A DNA stretch of 13,889 nucleotides from Rodentolepis nana (Eukaryota; Platyhelminthes; Cestoda; Cyclophyllidea; Hymenolepididae), in assembly GCA_900617975.1 (NCBI GenBank), contig UZAE01014505.1:1-13889 (forward strand), in the 5' to 3' direction. This document shows positions 1 through 7,432 of the stretch, piece by piece. The notes beneath the pieces are model-generated. The model ran no database searches, was not told the DNA's origin, and was given only the letters and a program-made list of their open reading frames with translations. Both the position numbers and the translations under genes were made by a program. Numbering within the stretch: the first letter of the stretch is position 1; each line of letters begins with the position of its first letter.

Positions 1-55
1 TTTCCGTATGAGTATACGTTGCCCAGAGTGCACCACGTGGAGGTAAGTCTATCGC
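1..55 (-). mobile_element. SINE-like retroposon, copy 1 (partial, cut by window start)
   Basis: Only the 5' part of the element is present, on the minus strand. Read on the plus strand it shows GAGTATACGTTGCCCAG, the CCACGTGG palindrome at 33-40 and AGGTAAGTCTATCGC at 41-55, all shared with the other copies. The rest lies outside the window, so its tail and target-site duplication cannot be judged. The terminal GGGG block is degenerate here. On the plus strand it keeps a perfect donor-like GAG|GTAAGT. Confidence 0.85.
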
Positions 56-523
56 TCAGTCCACCTTCCTCAATAATGACAATGAAGTTCGATAATAGGA
101 GGCTTAGTGCTCTCTATTTATTGCGATCTTACTGTGCCCCTTGGGGTTTCCTTTCTCAGAGCTGAGATACACTTAGTTTTTACTCATAGGTACTTTTGAT
201 TCGAATTCGTAAAAATACATTTAACTAGTGTAGAAAGGTCATTGTGTCTGCTTCAAGTTGAGACCATTAAGGTAAAATGGAACGTCCAAAATTCTGTGGA
301 TCAACTTTGCTATTTTTTCCCTCTATTCATGACCACTAATTAAAATAAACCTTTTTGAACACAAACGATTGTCCTTTTCAAGGGGCATCTTGAAGTCTTT
401 ACAGTCTTAAGCACAACAATGAGGTCTAGATTTTAGGTTTCAGCGATTAACGATGACTTAAATAAAGATTTCAGTACACATAGAATTTCATCCTCCAAGA
501 TCTTAACACATCAGACATGAATA
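56..523. other. Intergenic or intronic AT-rich sequence
   Basis: This stretch lies between copies 1 and 2. I see no open frame of note, no RNA gene and no second repeat family, and nothing can be assigned to it. Confidence 0.6.
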
Positions 524-536
524 AAACTGGAAACAT
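524..536. repeat. Left target-site duplication of copy 2
   Basis: AAACTGGAAACAT matches AAATTGGGTACAT at 864-876 in 10 of 13 positions. The two lie directly outside the T-rich tail complement and the 5' GGGG end of copy 2. Confidence 0.6.
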
Positions 537-863
537 TTATTCATTTATTTATTTCAAATGGCAGGCGTTTTGATAGTTATCATTAGCCCTTTAGCTCACT
601 TCGGGCTTCACAGAGAGGAGGAACATCAAAGTAGCAGAAAGTCGAGGGATGGGGAACAGAAGAGTGATTCACAGTTGTAAAAGAGGGAGATACAATGGCA
701 GAGAAATTGTTATATGAGTACTGTGGAAGTGGTAGAATATGACATACAGTGGGGCCATTGTAGTTTGAAGTCAGAATTCAACTGCCAGTTAATCGACTTT
801 TTGCTGTATGAGTATACGTTGCCCAGGATGAACCACGTGGAGGTAAATCTATCGCACATCCCC
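537..863 (-). mobile_element. SINE-like retroposon, copy 2 (full length)
   Basis: This is a full-length copy of about 327 bp on the minus strand, so its tail appears first as TTCATTTATTTATTTC. The order of blocks is that of the family: CAAATGGCAGGCGTTTTGAT, a purine-rich middle (the complement of the pyrimidine-rich sense strand), GTTTGAAGTCAGA, CCACGTGGAGGTAAATCTATCGC, and CATCCCC as the complement of the 5' GGGG end. A degenerate 13-bp target-site duplication flanks it (524-536 and 864-876), which suggests an older insertion. The 5' stem is decayed (AAGTCGAT on one side). In the antisense direction the second half reads as an open frame with residues EYDIQW and YEYTLPRM. Confidence 0.9.
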
Positions 864-876
864 AAATTGGGTACAT
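864..876. repeat. Right target-site duplication of copy 2
   Basis: AAATTGGGTACAT follows the CCCC end of copy 2 and matches 524-536 with three differences. Confidence 0.6.
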
Positions 877-3418
877 AAGAGTAAAATCCTGAACTTAGGA
901 CTTAGAAACATTAGGACCTGCGAAGGTTAATCAAACCAATTATACAAAAATGAACGACCAGATGAAACAGGATCTATTCGATTGACCCTTCTGCATTTTC
1001 GTGAAACATTTCTCCTCCTAGCATACATTAAAATACTTCATAACCAAAATTAATTTACTATATGCAGCAATGGAGGATGGTTGTAGCTAGCAGCAATATG
1101 CATTAATGACTAATTTTAATATTTTATTGATTTTTATCTTTGAATTCAAATCATGCCAATGCATCCGTTACCTGCCAATTAATTCTACAGAGGACACTTT
1201 CTCTTTCCATACTCACTTCGAGATCATCTAGATTTTTAAGTAGTCTTCCATGAAATGGGCAATGGTGATTCTCGCCTAATTACTGATAAATAAACAGCGA
1301 ATCTAGGTGGCTAAAACCCAAAACAATTCTCCACCAACAGCTTGCCTTACTACTTTGCCCACGCGCCTTCTGCCATAGCAACGCGCAATGCATTTTCTAA
1401 CTGCACGCGCGCATATTGGTTGGACACCTTTTTCGACCAGAAGATTGCCCCTCCCCAATTAAATTATTATTAATATTATGTGGAGTAGGTGACGGTGGTT
1501 TCCAACTAAATTAAGTGAATAATTCATAGAAACTTTGTTTAAAACAAAAAAAACATGAATGAGCGGCATCACGTAGCGTTTGATAGTAGGAGGTAGAATG
1601 GAAGAGGCTGTTGATTTTTACCCTATTTCGTGAATAGATGAGGGGAGCTGATAGTCAATATGCCAATTTTGTGGTTTAAAGTGCTTAGAATAGATTCTAT
1701 GAATAGGTAATATTTTGCTACCTGTAAGCCTCCTATCTTTGTTTTACCAAATAGAGATGAAAGAGATGGGGCAGCATGCACAAAATGAACTTTAATTGTG
1801 ACCTTGAAGCAAACAAATGAGCCAATAATATTAATATCAAGAAAATATGGCAGATATTAGGAAAAGCAAATGTTATTTTTCGAGAGGAGATGTTAAATAA
1901 AATATTTTTTCTCAAATTAAAATCATATTTCAACCTTAGCTACTATACTTAAAGGTATTATTGACGTTACGCATTTCTGACCGATTGCAGAGAGGAGATA
2001 AGCTTTAGCCTTCTAAGCAAGGGAGAGAAAGATACTTGAGACAAAAAACTAAACTCGATCAACTAAAACCGGAAGGCATCAATATTGCATTTTACTTTTT
2101 GTCACACGGAAATTTGTCTTTAAGATCCGACAAATATCACGTTGGCTTGAAACCTATGGACACTAGTAAACTAACCAATAAGCTTTGAATGGCATGGGTA
2201 TAAACTCGCTGTCAAACTTGAAAGTCAATTCGTGAAATTAGGACTTATGAGTGTTTTTATATTAACTAAAATCCACTTCACGATGTAACCCTCAAAAGCA
2301 CTCTTTGTTCTCCCACTCCACTTTCTAATTTACTCAGCAAGTTTCATTTTCCATTTCTTTGCGCAATTCCAAAGGAATAGAAGTTGCCCTTGCTTTTTTC
2401 GCTACTCCGTGTAAACGTCTTCCAGTATTCACGTTTTAAAAAGCAATAACAACCGGGTTCCTCCTGATGAGAAACTCACATTTTTAGAAGTCCGCAATTT
2501 CTATTTCGGCCATGACCTTGAAGGGCGTACTTTAAATTCTTCCGCTTGGCTCAAGGTCTGCCCACACAAGTGCGTGATTTAGTAATTCATCGTTCAAACC
2601 CTCAAGGTCAAAGGAATACCGCGCGCTTGCCGGACTCCTTATCATGCTTTTTGCATCTTCTAATGAAAAGAACTTTCCACTTGATTTGCTCTACCTATTT
2701 AAGTAATTTCAGCACACCTGTTCTCAAGAAGGCCCTCTCTTATTTCTCTGGCCTTTTCCTTTGTAACCGATAGGGCCTCAAGACCAATAATCACTGCCTT
2801 AACAATTTTGTTTTTGTTAGGGCAGTCGGTTATGAAAAAGGGGACAGTGGCTAACAGTATAGATATCGGGCTTAATAATGAGCTATTCGCCTCTTTGCCG
2901 CGGTTGCATCCTAACCTGACGATATTCAATAGAGCGCCATTGTACCCAGGGGTGTTTCTGCTTGTTAAATTTTTCCAATAATATCCTCCCCTTCGATAAA
3001 ACGTCTTCTTGTTGAGGTACCAATTTAAACTGTCTTCTTATCTTTTCATCACATTCATTACTATGGATGAATTTTCTATTGTACTACACAAACCTTATTC
3101 CAGGGTTATTTAATGAAGAAATGAATTTGCCCATTGGATAGTGAGATGCTAATAGTGACAAAAAAATGTAGGCAAGTCAAATGTTACGATGCACAAGGAT
3201 CCAAATTGACAGCAAATTTCACATTAACTATTCCTACGCAATGAAACATGGAAATATGTCTTCAATCAATCAAATCAAGCCGCAATCCTCCCGAGTACTC
3301 TGTATTTGTGCGCCCATTTGCTAAAACAGCAAAAAAAAACAAATTGATATCCTTTCCGAGTTTCATGGATTGCGCTATCAGTTTAGCATTTTACCAGTCA
3401 CCCGAAATGTCTGGTAAC
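877..3418. other. 2.5-kb stretch free of the SINE-like repeat, no gene recognised
   Basis: This is mostly AT-rich unique sequence. It contains a CpG-rich patch at about 1355-1430 (listed separately) and a slightly more GC-rich part at about 2330-3090. On the minus strand of that part several short frames overlap: 66 codons open from 3083 to 2886, 112 codons from 3037 to 2702, and 28 codons from 2694 to 2611. Some of the encoded segments look protein-like (for example VEQIKWKVLFIRRC). They switch frame and meet stops, I recognise no family, and lengths like these are expected by chance. I therefore do not call a gene. Confidence 0.5.
1355..1430. promoter_or_regulatory. CpG-rich patch with X-box-like and CCAAT motifs (candidate only)
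   Basis: In AT-rich surroundings this segment packs several CGCG tetranucleotides (ACGCGCC, AACGCGCAATG, CACGCGCGCAT). At 1369-1382 it holds TCTGCCATAGCAAC, which fits 12 of 14 positions of the RFX X-box consensus GTNRCCNNRGYAAC. An inverted CCAAT box (ATTGG) lies at 1415-1419, about 33 bp away. RFX and NF-Y type sites often occur together in animal promoters. No transcript or adjacent first exon can be seen, so this is a motif-based guess. Confidence 0.2.
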
Positions 3419-3740
3419 ATTTATTTATTTATGCCAAAAGCCAGTCTGTATGATAGTTATCATTAACCATTTAGTTGACTTCGGACTTCACAGAGGGGGA
3501 GGAACATCAAAGTCACAAAAATCGAGAGGGGGAAGAGAAGAGTGGTTCACCGGTGTAAAAGAGTCGACAGACACAGAGGTAGAGAGTGGGGGTAAGGTGA
3601 GTACTGCGAAAGTGGTGGAATGGGACATAGAGTCGGGTCATGGTAGCTTGAAATCAGAAGACACCTGCCGGTTTTTAGACTTTGATGCCGTATGAGTATA
3701 CGTTGCCCAGATTGCAACACATGGAGGTAGGTCCATCGCG
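3419..3740 (-). mobile_element. SINE-like retroposon, copy 3 (near full length, diverged)
   Basis: The copy is on the minus strand, with the tail complement ATTTATTTATTT first. The GATAGTTATCATTA block, the GGAACATCAAAGT block, the GTTCACCGGTGTAAAAGAG region and GAGTATACGTTGCCCAGA are all recognisable. The 5' end has lost the GGGG (it reads ATCGCGCACATG), CCACGTGG has become ACACATGG and the donor motif is GAG|GTAGGT. I found no convincing target-site duplication. Together these point to an old insertion. Open frames over it (plus strand 3450-3695, minus strand 3547-3897) are by-products of the repeat and its flank. Confidence 0.88.
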
Positions 3741-4559
3741 CACATGAATCGATACTTCTTAATGTATGATTTAATGGGAAGACCATCAAATACTTCAAGT
3801 CAATTACGCACATATATTCAATTTGAGTACGAATTAAATTAGTGAATCCTAAAAATGAAAATTTTTGGTGAGACCTATTAAAAATCTTCAGTACCAATCG
3901 TTTTGAAAAGGCATGTGAAGATTTTCATTCATTCCAAACTCATATGCAGCGTTTAGAGAATTCACAAACCCTACAAAATCCCATTATTATAAGCTGCGTA
4001 CTAGATAAATATAATCGAATTAAAGTTTAGGTACTTAAGATATATTTTACTCCCAAATAAAGGGGTTAATAAATTTTGAAAATGAATCTGTGATTTAAGG
4101 AGTTACCGTTGTCTCCTGCCTCTCTCAATTTAAACATTTTCCTATTGTGACAATTAGTTAAGTAAAATAAAATCTGCATTCTAATAGAGAAAATAATCTA
4201 TTTTGACAAGTTTAATTTTCAGGCGCACACGAATATTAGCAAGATGCCTGGATCAACGGCGACCAACCGCGTTTCTCAACCAATAACCACGTACCTGACA
4301 CTTCTTAACCAATCAATGCACGGGCATTTACTAAAATTTGTTCAGCTTAAACTGCTGTCGTGGTGACTGATTTAGGCTCCGTTATTTTGCACTTACAAAT
4401 TGTGTTGTTCCCCTGAGCGCGTTGATTAAATTACTTAGTGGCGTTTCTTAGTATAAATCGAAGATTAGGTACATTCAATAAGGCGTAACTAGGTTTAGCA
4501 TGAAATACATTAAATAAATACAGTGGATTAGTTGATACCAGTGGAATAGGCATGATAAC
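3741..4559. other. Spacer between copies 3 and 4; AT-rich, with a CCAAT pair near 4280-4313
   Basis: There is no gene-like frame. A less AT-rich part at 4220-4400 contains two direct CCAAT pentamers (4280-4284 and 4309-4313) and, further on, TATAAAT at 4452-4458. These short motifs are weak on their own, and the rest is featureless. Confidence 0.5.
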
Positions 4560-4570
4560 AATTGTGACAA
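4560..4570. repeat. Left target-site duplication of copy 4
   Basis: AATTGTGACAA directly precedes the 5' GGGG of copy 4 and matches AATCGTGACAA at 4905-4915 in 10 of 11 positions. Confidence 0.75.
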
Positions 4571-4904
4571 GGGGTGTTCGATAGATTTACCTCCACGCGG
4601 TGCACCCTGGGCAACGTATACTCATACGGCAAAAAGTCTATTAACCGACAGTTGACTTCTGACTTCAAACTACCATCACCCCACTTTATGTCAAATTCGA
4701 CTACTGCCATAGTACTCACCTCACCTTTTTTCTAACTTTGTGTCTGCCTCTTTCACATCTTTGAAACACTCTTCTGCCCCCTCCCCGTCTCGACCTCTTT
4801 CACTTTGATGTTCCTTCCCATCCGTGAAGCCTGAAGTCGACTATACCGCTAATGATAACTATCAAAACGCCTGCCATTTGATACAAATAAATAAATAAAT
4901 AAAT
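4571..4904 (+). mobile_element. SINE-like retroposon, copy 4 (full length)
   Basis: This is a full-length sense copy of 334 bp. It starts GGGGTGTTCGATAG and carries CCACGCGG plus GGTGCACCCTGGGC, AAAAAGTCTATTAACC, GTTGACTTCTGACTTC and a pyrimidine-rich middle containing a T6 run. Near the 3' end it has TGATAACTATCAAAACGCCT, then GCCATTTGATAC and the longest tail of the window, (AAAT) repeated about five times. Target-site duplications at 4560-4570 and 4905-4915 define both ends. A T6 run inside an element is a poor fit to RNA polymerase III transcription. A minus-strand frame at 4528-4719 is the antisense translation of the 5' half. Confidence 0.93.
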
Positions 4905-4915
4905 AATCGTGACAA
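4905..4915. repeat. Right target-site duplication of copy 4
   Basis: AATCGTGACAA follows the AAAT tail and matches 4560-4570 with one difference (T to C). Confidence 0.75.
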
Positions 4916-5594
4916 AGACTGCTCTTTACGATTTTGATGAATCCTTTCTTATTTCGGTCACCCCCCAAAACTCTAAGTCGCTATTTTGACAAGTGACCAA
5001 CGTCCGACTATAAGAAGGCTGGCTGAGTCATACAAATGTGCGGTAGTGAATGGTGATTCACCAGCCTAATAACCAGGTCAGTCAGTGGAGAGACTAACGC
5101 GGGAATTCGCGAAATTGACAAATTTGGCTTCGCTTCTAACCATCAACGGTAGTAGTAGTGCAAAATAATTGACACGAAAAAGGTCACATTGTATGCGGAA
5201 TCGACCCTTGGCATTGCACTTACAGTGGAGCTATCATTGAATGACAAATGAATTAAATTGTTATTTTTAGAAAGGGGATCCTTAATTAGGAAAAAGAGTT
5301 TAGTTTAATACATTGTTATTTTAAATCTAACAATTGTTATTTTTTATTTTTTATTAGTATGTTGGCATTATGGTACCTATAGCCACGTTGTCTAATTAAT
5401 TAACCTCAAATGTGCTTAATTTGGATTGAAATCATATGAAAAGTAAGTTACATTAGGGCTTGCAATAAATTAAGGGTAACTCCAAAAGTTAGCTAACCAA
5501 CTGAAAATGCGGAACAAATGCCGACTGAGGTATGAAGAGATCATGTATTTCCGGAAGTTATCTTTCAGATTGGCGATTAATCACGATAAAAATT
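4916..5594. other. Spacer between copies 4 and 5
   Basis: The sequence is AT-rich, with a T-rich low-complexity part at about 5320-5360. No gene, RNA or recognisable repeat was seen. Confidence 0.55.
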
Positions 5595-5609
5595 AATATT
5601 TTCTAACCA
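5595..5609. repeat. Left target-site duplication of copy 5
   Basis: AATATTTTCTAACCA precedes the 5' GGGG of copy 5 and matches AATATTTTCCAATCA at 5918-5932 in 13 of 15 positions. Both differences are transitions. Confidence 0.85.
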
Positions 5610-5917
5610 GGGGTGTACGATAGGACTTACCCCCACGTGGTGCACCCTGGGGAAAAAAGTCTATAAACCGGCAGTTGACTTCTGACCTCAAACTACAATG
5701 GTACCACTCTATGACATATTCTACCACTTCCGCAGTACCCATCTCACCTTTTCTCTGCCTTTGTGTCTGTCTGACTCTTTCACCTCTGTGAATCACTCTT
5801 CTGTTCCCCACCCCTCGAATTTCTGTTACTTTGATGCTCCTTCCCTCTGTAAAGCCCAAAGTCAGCAAAGGGCTAATAATAATTATCAAAACGCCTGCCA
5901 TTTGATATAAATAAATA
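5610..5917 (+). mobile_element. SINE-like retroposon, copy 5 (full ends, internal deletion)
   Basis: This sense copy of 308 bp has both ends intact, from GGGGTGTACGATAG to CATTTGATATAAATAAAT. A 15-bp target-site duplication flanks it. Compared with the other copies it lacks about 19 bp between CACCCTGGGG and AAAAAAGTCTAT, which removes the CAACGTATACTCATACGG segment. On the opposite strand it is open from 5901 to 5593 as a 102-codon frame beginning MAGVLIIIISPLL, starting at the conserved AAATGGC. The corresponding frame is interrupted in other copies, so it is probably not a maintained gene. Confidence 0.93.
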
Positions 5918-5932
5918 AATATTTTCCAATCA
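5918..5932. repeat. Right target-site duplication of copy 5
   Basis: AATATTTTCCAATCA follows the tail and matches 5595-5609 with two differences. Confidence 0.85.
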
Positions 5933-6499
5933 AATGACTACAGACAAAATTTTACTTCACTCGAAGCAGTTAAATACTCGTTGACTGGACCAGATCCACT
6001 TTGAAGGTTAGGTCGTAAACGCACCTTTGTCAACCTAAGTGACTTGTATTTCGGAAAATGAGGTAGGAAAGCACACTGAAATCATCCCACTGAAATTCTA
6101 CCTGAAGAAAGTCACTTAAAGTAATTACTACAGCCCGTGGTAACTGTGAAGCCGATTAACTTTTATAATATTCATTGGTAACGTGAAGAGTGATCCATGA
6201 TGAATGTCTTAGTAAAGCCAAGTTTTGGAATGCACATTGTGTTATGACGTAGGCAGTCAAGTGCAGTGGATTCCTCTCTAGACGCCAGTGAAGAAATAGA
6301 ATAAAATCAATTTACTCCATTTAAATCAACAGTTACTGTTAAGGAAGAAGGCAAGAAAATCGTTTGAAAGGTTCCCTAAATTACGAGTCTCTTATGATAT
6401 TTCTAATCACTGTTTTACAAATTTAACGAATTCCAATGCCTTCAAATGTTATTTGCTTAAATACTTTACAACTTGCAAAGGATTAGTGACATTTAATCG
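5933..6499. other. Spacer between copies 5 and 6
   Basis: This is AT-rich unique sequence. I see no coding frame, RNA gene or repeat. Confidence 0.55.
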
Positions 6500-6516
6500 T
6501 CACTTCCAATAATATA
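6500..6516. repeat. Left target-site duplication of copy 6
   Basis: TCACTTCCAATAATATA matches TCGTTTCTGATAATATA at 6765-6781 in 13 of 17 positions. All four differences are transitions. Confidence 0.65.
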
Positions 6517-6764
6517 TATTTATATCAAATGGTAAACTTAATGGTAGTTATCAGTAATCCTTTATTTGACTTCGGGTTTCACAGAGGGGAGGAACATCTA
6601 AGGCAAAAAANATGTAAAAGAGAAGACAGACACAAAGGCAAAGAAGAGGTAAGATGAGTACCGTGTAAGTGGTGGAATTTGACATACAGAAGGGTCATGG
6701 TAGTTTGAAATCAGAAGTCAACTGCCAGGGTGCACCACGTGGATATAAGTCTATCGCATACCCC
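6517..6764 (-). mobile_element. SINE-like retroposon, copy 6 (two internal deletions, one ambiguous base)
   Basis: This minus-strand copy is only about 248 bp long but keeps both ends: a T-rich tail complement first and CTATCGCATACCCC, the complement of the 5' GGGG end, last. It lacks roughly 40 bp between GGCAAAAAA and ATGTAAAAG, exactly where the single N of the window sits (6611). It also lacks the segment between CAACTGCCAG and GGTGCACC. In full copies that second segment is bounded by CCAG-like repeats, suggesting loss by short-repeat recombination or template slippage. The donor-like motif is destroyed (GGATATAAGT). Confidence 0.9.
6611..6611. other. Ambiguous base (N)
   Basis: This is the only non-ACGT symbol in the window. 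It follows a run of six A within copy 6 and coincides with an apparent deletion relative to the other copies, so that deletion may be partly an assembly artefact. Confidence 0.95.
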
Positions 6765-6781
6765 TCGTTTCTGATAATATA
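6765..6781. repeat. Right target-site duplication of copy 6
   Basis: TCGTTTCTGATAATATA directly follows the CCCC end of copy 6 and matches 6500-6516 with four transitions. Confidence 0.65.
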
Positions 6782-7077
6782 ATTTTCAACCCTGATAAAG
6801 GTGTATTTCCAGTAAAACCTCGACAGATTTCTTATGGCGGAATATAGTCAAATCGGAGGAAAGTTTGATGGATGTAAAATGTTTAATCTAAAACAGGTGA
6901 ACAGTGTCAACATACCTTTTCCTGCTTCCTCATTCCTTACTAAATGGGTTCAAATTGTTCGTTTTCCTGAAAAAGGGCTCATTTTATAGATCGTCGAAAT
7001 CTAGTGTTTCAAGTTAGTTGTAGAACTTAAACTCTTACTCAATTGTTAGGACATTCAAGTGGTACGAATCTAAATAC

Positions 7078-7093
7078 AATATTTACCCAAAGA
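7078..7093. repeat. Left target-site duplication of copy 7
   Basis: AATATTTACCCAAAGA is identical over 16 bp to 7417-7432. It ends exactly at the GGGG start of copy 7. Confidence 0.95.
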
Positions 7094-7416
7094 GGGGTGT
7101 GCGATAGACTTACCTCCACGTGGAGCACCCTGGGCAACGTATACTCATACAGCACAAAAAGTCTATTAACCGGCAGTTGACTTCTCACTTCAAACTACTA
7201 TGACCCACTTTATGTCGTATTCGACCCCTTCTACAGTACTCACCTTACCTTTTTCTCTACCTTTGTGTCTGTCTGCCACTTTTACATCTGTGAATCACTC
7301 TTCTGTTCCCCACCCCTCGACTTTCTGCTACTTTGATGAACCTTCCCTCTGTGAAGCTCGAAGTCAGCTAAATGGCTAATGATAACTATCAAAACGCCTG
7401 CCATTTGAAATAAATA
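7094..7416 (+). mobile_element. SINE-like retroposon, copy 7 (full length, probably youngest)
   Basis: This sense copy of 323 bp is the best reference for the family, because its 16-bp target-site duplication is perfect. Blocks in order: GGGGTGTGCGATAG (7094-7107); ATAGACTT at 7104-7111, pairing with AAGTCTAT at 7159-7166 around a 47-nt loop; CCACGTGG in that loop; GGCAGTTGACTTCT near +78; TATTCGACCCC at 7218-7228; a pyrimidine-rich middle with a T5 run; CTTTGATG; ATGATAACTATCAAAACGCC; CCATTTGAAATAAATAAAT as the tail. TATTCGACCCC resembles a polymerase III B box (9 of 11 to GGTTCGANNCC), but it lies far from the 5' end and is not conserved in other copies. Small indels break the antisense frame. 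Confidence 0.95.
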
Positions 7417-7432
7417 AATATTTACCCAAAGA
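7417..7432. repeat. Right target-site duplication of copy 7
   Basis: This is an exact 16-bp copy of 7078-7093, directly after the AAAT tail. Confidence 0.95.

Noticed and set aside
1733..1933. Minus-strand frame of 66 codons
   Set aside because: Its composition is dictated by AT-rich low-complexity DNA, with no family resemblance.
2585..2605. GTTCAAACCC as a possible tRNA T-arm
   Set aside because: The flanking bases do not form the 5-bp T stem and no other arms are found.
3547..3897. Longest open frame of the window (116 codons, minus strand) across copy 3 and its flank
   Set aside because: It is half SINE-like repeat and half unrelated flank, has no recognisable domain, and its length is expected by chance at this base composition.
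7102..7115. Resemblance of the element's ATAGACTTACCT to the 5' end of U1 snRNA (ATACTTACCTG)
   Set aside because: The match ends after these bases and the rest of the 5' domain does not follow U1. The shared core simply reflects complementarity to a splice donor.
7170..7228. A-box-like GGCAGTTGAC and B-box-like TATTCGACCCC, suggesting a tRNA-derived SINE
   Set aside because: They lie about 75 and 125 bp from the 5' end, the B-like sequence varies between copies (TTCTACC, TTCCACC, TTCAACA), and no cloverleaf can be drawn.
537..7416. Interpretation of the repeat as a MITE (DNA transposon derivative)
   Set aside because: It has no terminal inverted repeats at the ends, an AAAT tail at one end only, and target duplications varying in length and sequence. 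These fit retroposition.
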